Shown piece after piece: positions 22,150-34,326 of a DNA stretch of 64,000 nt. The notes beneath the pieces are model-generated. The model was given only the letters and a program-made list of their open reading frames with translations, did no database searches and was not told the DNA's origin. Origin of the DNA: Progne subis subis (lineage: Eukaryota; Chordata; Aves; Passeriformes; Hirundinidae); contig JAKJHU010000256.1 in assembly GCA_022316685.1 (NCBI GenBank), positions 1 through 64,000 on the forward strand. The letters run 5' to 3'. Both the position numbers and the translations under genes were made by a program. Position 1 is the first letter of the stretch. Each line of letters starts with the position of its first letter.

Positions 22150-23990
22150 TCATTTGATTGCCTGTGCATTTTGGTGAAAAAATGCATGACTCAGTTTGGC
22201 TTGTTCAACAGTGTTAGGCAAGGTGGTTGTAGCAAGCACTGAGGTAGGATTTTCAATGCTTGCTGCACCTTCCTCATCAGATGCAGCTGATGCCAATGCA
22301 TCAGCTCGTGCATTTCCCTCTGCCATAAATCCTGGGAGACCTGAATGAGCTCTAATGTGAGAAATAAAATAAGGATTAGTTCTGTGTAATAAAATTTGAT
22401 AGAGACAGGTGAGCCAAAGGCACAACTTGTCGTTGTTCACAACATTTAGAACAGATCCTTCAATTCTCTTAATAACATTAGCAACGTATGCTGAATCAGT
22501 GATCAGGTTGAAAGGTTCTGGAAAGAGCTGAAATGCTCTTACAACTGCTGCCAATTCAACAATTTGGGGAGAACCCTCAACCTTTTGAACATCTTGTTCC
22601 CAGGTTTTAGTATTTTTATTTTGCCATGTGACGACCGAATTGTGCGTTCGCCCTGACCCATCAGTGAAGATAGTGACTGCATCTAGAGGCTCTTCATTGA
22701 TCAGGGGTTTTTCTTTGTAACATAATTTAGCTTTGATCATTTTGTGTGCTGGATAATGAATGGAACAAATGCCTGGGAAATCGAGCAAGGCATACAGCAA
22801 GTCTTCTGATTTTTGCATTGCCCAATCAAAATAGGTTTTCTTCATGGGCAGATAGATGATTGCAAATTCACGACCTGCTATTGAAAGAAGCCTTGTTCTA
22901 CCTTTGATGATGATTAGAGACATCATTTCTAAAGGTGTGAGGATTGTCTTTGGCGACCTGTATGAGAAAAAAACCCATTCAATTATTAACAACGGATCTT
23001 TGTGGGAAGAATCCCATTGAAAGATGAGACCACACAGTCTCAGCTTTTCTCCTAAGATTGCAAGGAAAAAGGGTTTGTCAGGGACACAGCGATGTGCTTG
23101 TCTGCTCTGCAGAGCGCTAGTAATTTCTTCTAAGGCCTTGTGAGCCTCAGGAGTGAGGGATCTGGGGGATCTGATGTCATTGTCCCCCTTCAGCAAATCA
23201 AAGAGTGGAGCAAGTTCATCAGCTGTGATTCCTAGGACAGGCCTGACCCAGTTAATTTCTCCTAAAAGCTGCTGCAAGTCTTGCAAGGTGTGAACATCAG
23301 TTCGGATTTGTATCTTTTGAGGAGTGATGGACTGTTCTGTTAGTTTCCAACCTAAATGTTTCCAGGGAGCAGTTTCTTGTATTTTTGATTCAGAGATCAC
23401 CAGTCCACTCTTTTTGATTTCAGCAACAACACAATCACGAGTCATTTCCATTTGTTTTCGTGTTGGTGCTGCAATGAGCAAATCATCCATGTAGTGGAGG
23501 ATAACTGATTGTGTGAACTGTTCACGGACTGGAGACAGTGCACGGGCTACAAAATGTTGGCAGATAGTTGGAGAATTTTTCATCCCTTGGGGTAAAATGA
23601 GCCATTGATATCTTTGGAGCGGTTCTTGCAGGTTTGTACTTGGAACAGAAAAGGCAAAACGAGGTGCGTTGTCTGGATGCAGTGGGATATTGAAAAAACA
23701 GTCTTTTAGATCTATGATTACAAGTGGCCAGTCTCTCGGGATCATGGGAAGGTAGGGTAGACCAGGTTGGAGGGGACCCATGTTCTCAATCACTACGTTG
23801 ATCTTTCTGAGATCTTGTAACAATCGCCAGGTGTTGGATGTTTTCTTATGAATTACAAACACAGGTGAGTTCCAGGGACTGTTAGTGGGCTTAATGTGGC
23901 CTTTTTGCAGTTGTTCAGCTACTAGATCCTTGAGGGCACTCAGCTTATTGTCTGGTAGGGGCCACTGGTCAACCCAGACAGGGGTGTCAG
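22150..23990 (-). pseudogene. pol: ERV1 reverse transcriptase-RNase H
   Basis: A 570-codon frame (23862-22150) holds RT from the LLQDLR region, including the HYMDDLL catalytic motif, then RNase H with FTDGSGR, an AELAAVVRAF motif and ITDSAY. The beginning of RT (PVWVDQWPL to KPTNSPWNSP) lies upstream in shifted frames at about 23990-23870. The long frame has key residues, but the polyprotein is broken at both ends. Confidence 0.8.
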
Positions 23991-24069
23991 TTTTCCAGGT
24001 TAGTTTGAGAGTGCCAAGTGCTTCAGTGGCCCCTATGAAAAACCCAGTTCAATTTTGGCTCCCCACTGA

Positions 24070-24700
24070 GAAAGCAAGTCCCTTCCCCACACTGTGATGG
24101 GCTTTTGCACTACATAGGGACGGATTGATGCTTTCTTCTCATCTGGTCCTGTGAATGCTGATTACAGATTCGCTTTGCAAACACGGAGTGACACCTCTGA
24201 TGCCTGTGAGAGTACCTGGGGGAGTTACTAACTCCCAATCTCTTGGCCAGTAGTAAGAAGAGATCACAGAAACATCCGCGCCGGTATCGATCATCCCTTT
24301 GATGTTAACTTGAAGCCCACCATTTGACAACTCACAAGTTAGCATTGGTCTTTGTTCACTTATGTGTTGAACCCATAGAACTTCAGGATTCTCAGGAGTG
24401 ACGGGGAAACAGCGTGGTGGCATTTGGTCCATAGTTCCCATAGGCAATGCTATGGCGATAGCTATGGGGGTTCTGGGAGGAATGTGCAATGGGGGATAGC
24501 AGTCATTGGCTAGCAGTAGTAATTCTTCGTTGCAGTTAACAGACATCACACAAGGCAAAACAAGCAGTCCCAGGATGCTATTTCTTTCTTTACCAACAAC
24601 TAAAAATTCTTGCCTATGTTGTGAAGGCCCAGTGATCCCTGTTGAGATATAATCGTAACCATCATCTTTTAGAAAGGTTGTTGGCTTGGAGGTTGCCAAG
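24070..24700 (-). pseudogene. pro: ERV1 dUTPase-like segment and protease
   Basis: The minus-strand frame 24699-24139 has a dUTPase-like part (STGITGPSQH, then GLLVLPCV), followed by an aspartic protease with MIDTGADVSVIS and a later glycine-rich flap-like stretch. Near 24160 a frameshift moves the C-terminal end ([13 protein letters not shown]) to another frame. The arrangement is that of betaretroviral pro. Confidence 0.7.
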
Positions 24701-24799
24701 GTGCACCAGGTCCCTGGGGGTAGTAGGTTTGGGTCATTACTTGGGATTGTGCTGGTGATGAAGCGAAGAGCTTTTGGGTCGGGGTATTCACAATTTCTC

Positions 24800-26020
24800 C
24801 TCGGGCGCTTAGGGTGCCATTACTTGTTTCTTCACGCGATGGCGCGGCGCGCTCCCCTTGGAGTTTTTTTGATTGTATTTTCTGCTGATGTCCTGTCTGG
24901 CTGGATACTGCCAGGCAGGAGGCTTTCCCTTCTTACAGGTGGAGCTGCGATCTGGTGCCTGCACACCTCTTTTGATGTCTGGGCAGTTCTTCATGATATG
25001 TCCAGGTCGCTTGCAGAAGTAGCAAGGTCCGTGAAGTCACAGCAGGTTGCATAACAGCCATGGTGTTGTCTTGTTGTTGTGAGCTTAGATGCAGGGCGGT
25101 TAAGATTTCAGTAAGTTTCTGGTCTCGTGTTTCAGCTTGTGCTGCTTGTACTGTGAGAGCCCTTTCAATTTTTTCCCCAATAGTTTTTCCAAGTTCATTT
25201 GCTTGAATCGTTGCGATGTGCTGTGGGCTCCCTATTTGGCTACAGGCATCAATCATTTCAGGCACTGTGGGTCTCTCTTTTCCTAGGGCTTTGATTGCTC
25301 TTTTACATTCTGGACTTGCATTATTTTCAATGATGTCCCGTATCATGATTGGGCGAGCTATGTCATCACCGCATTGTCTTTCTGCTGCTTGAATCACTCT
25401 ATCTACAAAAGAGGTAAATGGTTCAGATGAATCTTGACTGATTAAGTTGTAGGCTTTTTCAAAACTTCCTGCAGGCTGAATTTGTACAAAGGCTCTACGA
25501 GCCATCTTTTTGATGTCATCTAATGCTATTTTGGGTAACGTTGACTTGATTATCATTCTGGTCATCAGGGGGGTCACCAGTTAGCTTTGACATAGTAAGG
25601 GTACGAAGGTCCACATCAGTACTTTGTCTGTACATCTGCAGTACGTTTGTGAGCAACCTTCTCCATTTGAATTCCCACAGCATATATTGAGAATCTGTGA
25701 GAATCACAGCCGCAAGGTTTTTGCAGTCCTTTGGTGTAAGTGTACATCCTTCCAGGGTGCTTTTTAGCAGTTGTTTAAAGTATGGAGAACAGATGCCACT
25801 GTCTTTTATCGCTTTTCTTAATTCTTTTATTTTGTGAGATGGGATCGCTGTCCATGTTCTGGGACCTCCGGCTTGCTGGCTGAATATCACAGGCATGGCT
25901 AGAGGATTTAGATTTTCTTCTTTGCAAATTTCGCGTGTGACTTCATGCCAGTCTGTCAGTTGAAGGTCATCAGAACATTTCTGTGGACCTTCCAAAATTG
26001 GGACTGGTGGTGGTGGATGT
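24800..26020 (-). pseudogene. gag: ERV1 capsid-nucleocapsid part of gag
   Basis: Frames 26244-25516 and 25577-24933 encode capsid. The major-homology region is visible (SSEPFTSFVDRVIQAA). The nucleocapsid zinc knuckle C-x2-C-x4-H-x4-C (CYFCKRPGHIMKNC, near 25025-24985) lies in a third frame. At least three frame changes between matrix and nucleocapsid make this gag non-functional. Confidence 0.75.
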
Positions 26021-27907
26021 TCAGCTTTGAGAGAGCTGCTTGCAAGGGCAAAACAGTTTTCTTTCTGTCCTGTATTTGTTAAAGTGGCTGCCACATTCCA
26101 TCCTCCCCCTTCTCGTTGCACGGTTTGTGTGCACAGTTGTGGTCCAGTCATGCTTGGGCACGATGCAAGATGCGGTGGCAGAGGCAGGCATGCAGGAGGC
26201 AGAGGCAGGGATGCAGGAGGCACAGAGCCTGTCAGTGGAGACATGTGAGAAGAGCTTGGAGCCGCGGCAGGATTGGGCAGGCACGAAGCTGTTCACTGTA
26301 GCATGTAGGTTCGGGGGTGAAAGAGGAGCGGAAGGATACATATAAGTCGCTGTAGAATCACGTTGCTGTTGTGCTGTGTGCAGAGTCGTGGGCGAATGAA
26401 GGGCGGCTGGAAGCTGTAGTTCTGCAGAAACTGCTGACGGCTGTTGTGTCGGGGGCTGTGCAGCACACGCGGCACTGTGGACTATTTGCGATGGCACTGT
26501 AACAAGATCCGGCTGGGCGCAGGCCTCTGCATGGGGCGCGTAGGAACTCTCAGGCTGTATCGGTGATGCGGCTTGGCGGCTTGGCGCGAACTGCGCATGC
26601 GCGGGGTGCACAGCCTCGGTGTGGGGGGGTGTAATGGCGACTGCTCGCATTGGGGGTGCAGGAGGCGGCGGGGCCGCGGGGGGGAACGCGAAGGAATCTG
26701 CGGGGACAGGACACATCGGGGCAGCGGCAGGGATGGGAGGGCTGGCTGAGGCACGCCGTGGAGCAGGGACGGGGCTTGCACAGCCATCTGCCGTCTGTGC
26801 TGTGGCACTCAGCGGCTGGTAGCTAGCAAGTTGGGCAGGGGCCCGCTGCGGAGCCGGGACGGGAATGGGCTGCAGCGTCCGCCGCGGCGCGGGGCTGGGG
26901 CAGTCTGCACACGGCAGAACACGCTGGGGGATGGTGGGCATCTCCGCGTCTGTGTGTGCCCGGGTAATTGCAGGCACGGGCGGCGGCGGCGCCGCAGCTG
27001 ACACCGCCGGCTTATTGAAAGGCAGCTGCGGCCAGGCAGCGGCGGGCACGGGAGGGAGCGGCGGCACAGCCAGCGCCGCTTCTGCTGCGGCGAGGGGAGC
27101 CTGTGCTGCCTGCAGGAGGGTCGCAGCTTGGGTGTGAAGGAGGCCGGTGACTGCAGCAGCTACAGCCGCAAACGCGGTGGCTGGCGGAGCGGAGGGACCC
27201 GCGCTGGGGAGGGGGGGCGATCCAGCCCGAGCCGCGGGGTGAGGAGGGGGCATGGCTGCCGCGGTGCTGGCAGCGAGAAGCGCCGCCGGGATGCCGTCAG
27301 TGGGCGGGCTTGCAGGGGCAGAGGCGGGGACAGGGGCTCGGCGCACTGGAGCGGGGGGAGGGAAGCCCCGGTAACAGGAATTCCAGCCAGTGAACGGGAC
27401 CGAGGGCGCGGTGGGAGGGGTCGCGGGGTCTAATGGGGGGGTTGGGGCCAAAGGGACGAGTGTCGCAGCCACGAGGGTGGGGGATGGAGCCGCGGCGCTC
27501 GGCGGGGCCGCGGATGCCAAAACCGCGTGGCGTGGAGGGGTGGAGGGGGGCGGTTTCTGCTGCAGACCCGCGGCCATGCTGAGGAGATCTCCGGGACCAG
27601 CGGGACTAGATCCCGCAGCTGCAGCGGCATTTTTTGCAGCAAAGAGCTCAACGAGAACTCTGCAAGCAGGAATGAGCTCAGCAACAGCAAAATTCTTTCG
27701 TGAAATATCATTAAAGAGTCGATTTCCAACTGAGTCCCAAAAGTCTCTGGTAAAGACAGCTGAATGGTCAGCATTGGGAAAGTTAACTAGAGTCCATTCT
27801 AAAAGATCTTTTAGCTCTTGCTTAGGTAAAGTACTGTTGTTGCAGCGTAAAAGATGCTTAAGTTTTTTATAGAGATCTCTATCAAGGGTAGAACGAGAGA
27901 GACCCAT
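26021..27907 (-). pseudogene. gag: ERV1 matrix and proline/alanine-rich gag region
   Basis: The gag start is the ATG at 27907 (MGLSRSTLD, glycine at position 2 for myristoylation). The first ~110 residues form a betaretroviral-type matrix domain (LKDLLEWTLVNFP, FWDSVGNRL). They are followed by roughly 450 residues rich in proline, alanine and serine, encoded by a CpG-rich stretch (about 26600-27600). The frame ends at 26021, shifted with respect to capsid. The length of the low-complexity section is unusual beside the ERV3 gag in this window. Confidence 0.7.
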
Positions 27908-28458
27908 ACTGTTTAGACAAGTGTAGCTCACCTCGATGTCGCAGAAGCAGGTCCTCACTCGAGATCCGACGTGGGGGTTGGCCAGACACTCCAGTCAGCT
28001 CTCAGGACACTGCACGGAGCCCCCCTCAGAGCCACGGCTCCAGGCACTGCTCAGGGACAGCTTTTCCGTGCTCGGGGACGCAAACCTCCACTCAGCGCCT
28101 AAATGCGGGCAGTGCAAAGCAGTGCCCACCTGCGCTCAATGCACGTGGCAATGTACCACGGCAAAAATCCCTCTGTGAGCCCCAGTGGCCGCCGCTCAAC
28201 AGCAGCCGTCTGTGCTCGAGGGATGTCAGACAAAACCTCCTCAGAGCTCAGTGTCCACTACCAAGTAACGGTCCTCCTCGTGCTCCAGGTTTTGCCCTCG
28301 GCAACTTTAAAGAGCTCCAGGCTCACGCTGCCCAGCAGCGATGTGCTGTGCTCATTGACACCGATTAGAGTACACCTAGTAATTTAGTTACCGTCCATGG
28401 GGAAGTCTCTCACAGCTTGAAAGGCTGGGTCCTGCGTCTTCCACACTGGGCGCCAAAT
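27908..28458 (-). other. ERV1 leader and primer-binding site
   Basis: This is the untranslated leader between 5' LTR and gag. The primer-binding site is 28455-28438 on the minus strand and begins TGGCGCCCA, three bases after the LTR end. A packaging signal would be expected here, but I cannot identify one. Confidence 0.6.
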
Positions 28459-28983
28459 TGTAGAAAAATGCCTCTCCCTCCTGCTGCTGCTGAGGACTCC
28501 AGGACGGTGTGTATGAATGTAGACGAGAGATCTCTCAAGTTGGGTTGTAGCAGAAGAGGTTTATTGTGTAGAGTGTGAGGCCTTGCTCGGAGCTGCCAGG
28601 CGCAGCTGTAGCATGGCCTTGGATGATGGGGGCAGTGAGTGATAAAGAAATTCCAAGAGCAAGATGCAAGAGAGAAGCACACACAGAGGCAAGAGACAGA
28701 AGAAACAGAAGGAGCCAGGCCCACTCTCGCAGCCCTCTGATAAGGGGTCTCGAGGTGGGCTGTAACAGGCTTGTGCCAATGGGGTTACAGATACTTGCTA
28801 CTTCAGGGGGGGTTACATGTGTGGGATGAATCATACATTGGGGTTTGTTTTCTCAGGCGTCTAGTAGCTAGGACATTTTAAATATCAAAACTTACTTTCA
28901 ATTCTATCTCAGTTACAGGTTTCACATTCTCAGAGTCCAAGCAATCATATTTATAGGGCTTTCTGGCTTCATCCTTCCCAACA
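28459..28983 (-). mobile_element. ERV1 5' LTR
   Basis: It matches 19511-20037 over its full length with scattered differences and small indels. Read on the minus strand it begins TGTTGGGAAGG and ends TTTTTCTACA. Confidence 0.8.
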
Positions 28984-28989
28984 AAGTGT

Positions 28990-29943
28990 GAATGGAGTGA
29001 AAAAAATCACAAAACCACAGAATAATGAGGTTGGAAGAGACCTCTAAGATCATCAAGTCCAACCTATGCCTTAACACCTCAACTAGACCATAGCACTAAG
29101 TGCCATGTCCAGTCTTTTTTTAAACACATCCAGAGATGGTGACTCCACCACCTCCCTGGGAAGACAATTCCAGTGCTTAATTACTCTTTCAGTGAAAAAT
29201 TTTTTCCTAATATCTAACCTGTACCTTCCCTGACGTAGCTTGAGACTGTGTCCCCTTGTTCTGTCAGTTGCTGCCCGGTGGAAGAGACCGACCCCCACCT
29301 GTCTACAACCTCCCTTCAGGAAGTTGTAGAGAGTAATAAGGTCACCTCTAAGCCTCCTCTTCTCCAGGCTAAAGAACCCCAGCTTCTTCAAACGTTCCTC
29401 ATAGGGCTTGTGTTCCAAGCCCCTCACCAGCCTCGTTGCCCTCCTCTGGACACGCTCAAGCATCTCAATATCCTTCCTAAACTGAGGGGCCCAGAACTGG
29501 ACACAGTACTCAAGATGTGGTCTCACCAGTGCCGAGTACAGGGGAAGAATGACCTCCCTACTCCTGCTGGTCACACAATTCCTAATGCAGGCCAGGATGC
29601 CATTGGCCTTCTTGGCCACCAGGGCACATTGCTGGCTCATATCCAACCGGCTGTCGACCAGCACCCCCAGGTCCCTTTCCGCCTGAACACTGTCCAGCCA
29701 CACTGTCCCCAGCCTGTAACGCTGTAGGGGATTTTTGTGGCCAAAATGTAGAACTCGACACTTAGACTTATTAAACTTCATGCTGTTGGACTCTGCCCAT
29801 TCATCCAACCGATCTAGGTCTCTCTGCAGAGCCCTCCTCCCTTCCAACGGATCAACACAAGCTCCCAGCTTGGTGTCGTCTGCAAATTTACTAATGAAGG
29901 ACTCCATGCCCTCATCCATGTCCATTGGACTTTGCTGGAACAA
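28990..29943 (-). mobile_element. CR1 LINE, 5'-truncated
   Basis: The minus-strand frame 29943-29083 (286 codons) encodes the C-terminal half of the CR1 reverse transcriptase ORF2. It contains FADDTKLG (the FADD form of the catalytic motif), a thumb region and …[21 protein letters not shown] near the end. The 3' UTR at ~29080-28990 has the typical CR1 tail (GGTTGGAAGAGACCTCTAAGATCATCAAGTCCAACC type, in parts). The open frame suggests a fairly young copy. The 5' end is lost at about 29943, where an env-like sequence begins. Confidence 0.9.
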
Positions 29944-31075
29944 AGGCTCTGGAGCTAATCCTTACCAATCTGTGGGAGAATTGAGGGGGTTCTGGAATGA
30001 ACCCGAAAGTACAAAGATCACGTGGAAAGCCCCAGATGGCTTGGATTGGATCTGTGGGAAGAAAGCATAGAGCTAGTTGCCTCAGCAGTGGAAAGGATTG
30101 TGCACAATACGATTAATCAGACCTGTTTTCTTTACCCTACCTCGGTCAGAGCGCAGCTCACTTGGAGCCCCCTTATACGAAACACTGAGCAGGAGGAGAA
30201 GGGAGGTAAAAAAGAAGTTCCCTATTTTTGGTGAGGGTCAGACTTGGGGGGAGGAGGAGTGGCCTGCGGAAAGAATAATAGAATATTATGGTCCTGCAAC
30301 ATGGGTCCGGGATGGAAGCTGGGGGTATAGGACCCCGACTTATCTGTTAAACCAATTGATAAGACTGCAGGCAGTGGTGGAGGTTGTTTCTAACCACACC
30401 TCTGACGCCCTCGAGCTGCTATCTAAACAACACTCCCAGATGAGGGCCTTTGTATATCAGAACAGAATAGCCCTCGACTATTATTAGCAGAAGAGGGAGG
30501 GGTCTGTGGGAAATTTAATGAATCAGAATGTTGTATAGAGATTGACGACTATGGGAAAACCATCAGAAGCCTAGCAACAGAAATTAAAAGAGTAGCACAT
30601 GTTGCAGTACAAAAATAGAACTCCATACTCCAAGGATCCTGATGGGATCAGCTGTTCAACAGAGCATGGTGGAAGAGGGTAATATTTTTTATATTGTGTT
30701 CACTAGCCGGGATCATATTTCTACCCTGCCTGATACCTTGTTTTATTAGTCTGATACATTCTGTAGTGCAGGGCATGAAAATAGCAGCCATGCCCACAGA
30801 CCCAGAATGGGCTAGGGGAAAAACTAATCAGATATCAAAAATAATGAAACAGGGAGAGGAAAACATACACCATAGAGCAGCAGATGCCTTAGCCAGATTC
30901 GAGGAACAGATAAAAGGGGAAGGAGAGGCCTACAGATTGTATCAGGGAATTCCAGAGGAAGATTGGGATAATGAGCCTAAAAGTAACTAAAGGATGAGAA
31001 ATGAGATAATTAGTATCAAGCACCAGTAAAACTAGTTGTAGAAGGTGCAGAAAGCACGAATTAATATGTTTATGT
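29944..31075 (+). pseudogene. env: Gamma-type env 3' part (element E)
   Basis: Plus-strand frames encode a stretch of surface subunit, then the transmembrane subunit: a QNRIALDY immunosuppressive-domain-like motif, a CX6CC motif (CGKFNESECC at about 30511-30540), a membrane anchor (30690-30760) and a long cytoplasmic tail (frame to 30990). A one-base shift at about 30480-30490 separates the two halves. The 5' part of the provirus is missing; the CR1 abuts it. Confidence 0.75.
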
Positions 31076-31089
31076 AGAAGGGGAGGGAT
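31076..31089 (+). other. Polypurine tract of element E
   Basis: AGAAGGGGAGGGAT lies directly before the TGTTATATG start of the LTR, as expected for the plus-strand primer of a retrovirus. Confidence 0.65.
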
Positions 31090-31738
31090 TGTTATATGTG
31101 TATATGATAATTCATGCAAATAAAATTGTCATATATTTTTATGTACTGTTAGAATATACACTTATGAGCTTTAAAACTCACAATCCTGAGACATAATATC
31201 AAAACCACCTGGACAAAGGAGGGAGGACTTCATTTACAATAAAATAAGTGTGGCCAGCTCGGAGATGGATCGCCCATCAAGGTGATCCAAGGAACGCCCG
31301 GGCGATGAATATGTGATAAATATCCGGAGATTGAGTTAACCAGGGCCATCAAGGAGATACATCTCAATGCCAGATTCCGGGAACACGATCACAGATGTTC
31401 ATCACTCTCCGGACATGTTTTGTCCAACTTGTCACAGAGAAAGAACTCCTCATGAATACGTGTAGTCCGAAACAGAAGGAAAGGGACTCAGCCTCGGACA
31501 AAAAAAAGCGTATAAAAATCGCTCAGACAGCACAGTCGGTGTGGAGCACAAGGGACCCTCTGCTGCAGCAGACAAACCTGCGTCTTACCCAGCGCCGACA
31601 CCCGGGCTCGGCACTGACCTTTTTTTTCCTTTTTTTTGATAGTGTTTTTTTTCTTTTGTTACTCTAAAATTCTGTTTGGACCTTTTTTTAAAAAAAAATC
31701 CTTCAATTAATAAATTGGAGCGTTTTTCATTTATAACA
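31090..31738 (+). mobile_element. 3' LTR of element E
   Basis: It starts TGTTATATGTG after the polypurine tract and ends TTATAACA at 31738. It is A/T-rich, with an AATAAA-type signal near its end (about 31708). It abuts pol sequence of the minus-strand element D, so E was probably inserted into D. Confidence 0.7.
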
Positions 31739-34126
31739 CTTTTTTTCTCCTGAAAGGAGCAGGTCATCCACATATTGCAATAACCTAATCCCTAGGGGTG
31801 GAGTTATTGGAGCTATTAAACTCCTTTAATAGCTTTTGTGAAGCTTACCCAAATAAGATTGGTGCTTTTGTACACCCCTGTGGAATGATTGTCCCTGCTC
31901 CCTTTTTCCTCTTGTTCCCACCCAAAGGCAAACTACTGTTTACTGTGCTCTGTAAGAGGGCATCCTGAGAAAGCATCCCTTAAATCAAGTACTGAATAGC
32001 ACCGGTGTGAGGAGGGAACCCGGCTCAAGATGGTACAAGGATCTAAGATCGTGGAGTGCCTGTGTTTAATAGTTTCACCTACTATTCTCAGGTCCTGCAC
32101 TGTAAGTGACAGGATAGCAGCATTATAGGGGGACACAGACGATTCCAAAAGACTCACCTTGAGTTCAGCAACAGGCTGCAAGCCCTTCCTTTCTTCCCTT
32201 GAAAGAGGCTATTGCCTTTTAGACACCAATTGTCCAGATCACTTCAGAGTCATATGGAGACCCTCTGTATCCCGTTTTCCATCTTTCCCTGGGACTGCCA
32301 CACCTCTGGGTTCACTCCAGCATTTGCAGCACTGTTAGCCTCCCCATTACCCCTGACAACACTCACTTGAGTTCTCAACTCCAGTCATCAAATTCCTTCC
32401 CAGCCAACCACAATCACAACTAGGAATAATCAGGAACTCACGCTTTTCAAACCCATCTCACACGTTCAGCAAACTCTCACGGGTGTCCCGGTGTTACTTC
32501 TATTTGCTGGAAAAACGCAAATTAGCACACACATCTTTCCCACCTATGAAAACAACATTTGAACAATTGTTCTCCCTTTGGCGTGAAATTCAAAGTACAG
32601 TAAAAGATCCTGACACAAGGAACAACCCATTTCTAATGTTTCATTCTTTCCCAATTGCTGTCCTGGTGGCCATCCCCTTCCCTGTGCTCCTGGTGCTCCC
32701 TGCACTTTTTCCTGTCAAGTGTTGTAAAAATTGCCATTATAATTGCCTCTATCTTCACCTTTTCCTCATCCCTTCTTTCATATCTGTCTAACCAATTGAT
32801 CCAGGCACTTATTCTGCCCTTCCTCCAGCCCCCCTGCTACTGCCTGTGAGTGCTCATTCTCCCACAGCTCAAAATCCCTCGTTTCCCTAGTGATTTCCTT
32901 GTGACCCAAATAAAGTGTTTGTGTATCAGACCAAGCTCTAAGGACACATTATCTCTTCTGCTGTAATAGCAGAACACCTTGCTGTACCTTACAGTGCATG
33001 TCAGAGCCGCTCCCCGTGCAGCGGCAGTGTCCAGACCTGCCCCCAGCACACCCGTCCGCCCCTGGGCCACTCTCCCGGCACCACAAGCTCTGTAAAGCAC
33101 CAGGGGCTGGCTCAGCTCAGCTCAGCCGCCGGGGCACAGCCAGCGATGCCAGAGGGACGGGCAGGTGTCCGGCGCTTACTGCTCCCTCCTGGAGCCGGGG
33201 GCCGCTGCAGCCCCTGCCCGCCGAGGCTGTGCCTTGGGCACCTCCTGGAGCTGAGCTCTGGCTGTCCCACAGCCTCAGGTCACTGCTGCACCCCTCCCAC
33301 AGGTCCCCAGCCCGTGCTGCCCGTGCCACTGCTCTTGTTCCCAGCCTTGGCACTCCTCACTAGAGAGGAACCCCCTTACAACACCCAAATCCTCCACCCT
33401 CCTTCTATGGTGACCTGGGGAGGGCTGGGGGTGTAGGAGGAATACTTCCCTGTTTTCCCTGTCCTGGGAGCTGGGAACACAAAAGACTTGCAGCTGGCCG
33501 TGTATTAGACTGCAGAATTTGAAGATAAGGCAGAGAACTTCCCAGTCTTTCCTTATGGCATAGCCTCCCTATGCTATTTCATATTTCTCCACACTCCCCT
33601 TTGACCAATCCTTTCCCAAAACAACACCATATTGCCCCCTTTGGGCACCACTTGCCAAAACCCTTTCTCAGTGCCTCTTATTGCCCGCTCTGGATCCCCA
33701 TGTCCTTTTAACTAACTCTGGGAGAATGTGCAAACCATCTCAACATTCTCCTAAAGGACCCTTTTGAGGTATTTTGGGATCGTCATCCCTAGAGTGGAGA
33801 CCCCTTTCTTGAGTTTCCCTTGTTGCCTACCCTGGGTGTCCTGCCATGTTTTCTTCCCTAAAGTTGAGATTTGTTGAGACCCTTCTCAACTTTCCCTCGC
33901 TGTTCCCTCTGTGCATCCATGTCCAGTGGTGCTTTCCTGTGGATGCTTCACAGACCCCTGCTCCACCTCTCATCTGTCTCCTGGACAGTCTCGGGTACCC
34001 CATCAATTGCCCGGTGCCGGCCAGCGCCAGAGGGAGTTGGTCACCAAAACTGGGTGAGGCACCTTCAGCTCCTCTTGCCGTGTGTCATCCCCAGATGGTG
34101 GAAAGATCCTGGACTGGGTCCCCAGT
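31739..34126 (-). mobile_element. Decayed gamma-like ERV, copy D (internal part)
   Basis: On the minus strand from the LTR at 34127: primer site (TGGGGACCCAGTCC, 34123-34110), leader, gag region (about 33560-32800) and RT (32260-31740). RT shows LDLRDAF in frame 32181-31933 and a YVDDLL motif near 31745-31780. Numerous stops and shifts are present. The rest of pol and env are absent because element E begins here. It is the most diverged of the four gamma-like copies. Confidence 0.7.
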
Positions 34127-34320
34127 TGTCGGGAAAATCCACAAACACCAGACGGTTATGTCCAAAAAGGAGACAGAGGAGTCCCTTCCACTTTATTAGA
34201 ATAAAGGGAGAGAATCCACTGGGGCACACGCCCACAGGGTTTTCCCTCTTGAGGTTTCCAAAGATGCACCCTCCTTTTATCCTGAATTTTGGCACACAGC
34301 AAGCACTGTGCAATGCAGCT
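34127..34320 (-). mobile_element. LTR of copy D, interrupted by ERV2
   Basis: This is the R/U5 end of the gamma-type LTR (GGAGACAGAGGAGTCC and a TTTATT…AATAAAGG segment), ending at the primer site of copy D. It is cut at 34320 by the target duplication of ERV2 and should resume after 42108, though I could not identify its far end there. Confidence 0.65.
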
Positions 34321-34326
34321 CTGAGC
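34321..34326 (+). repeat. ERV2 target-site duplication, left (CTGAGC)
   Basis: The six bases CTGAGC directly before the 5' LTR are identical to 42103-42108 directly after the 3' LTR. A 6-bp duplication fits alpha- or betaretroviral integrases. Confidence 0.9.

Larger units (their letters stand above)
19511..28983 (-). mobile_element. ERV1: betaretrovirus-like provirus
   Basis: It is a full-length provirus on the minus strand: 5' LTR 28459-28983, primer site, gag, pro with dUTPase-like segment, pol (RT, RNase H, integrase), env and 3' LTR 19511-20037. The primer site TGGCGCCCAGTGTGG (28455-28441) resembles the tRNA-Lys type of betaretroviruses. The two LTRs differ at roughly 5-6% of positions by eye, so it is older than ERV2. 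Flanking bases (CACAGG on the left, AAGTGT on the right) do not match, so the right flank has been changed since insertion. gag, pro and pol have several frameshifts and stops, while env is open. Confidence 0.85.

Noticed and set aside
26027..27872. Several plus-strand frames of 60-160 codons
   Set aside because: They are antisense shadows of the GC-rich ERV1 gag.
29248..29727. 159-codon plus-strand frame
   Set aside because: It is antisense to the CR1 reverse transcriptase.
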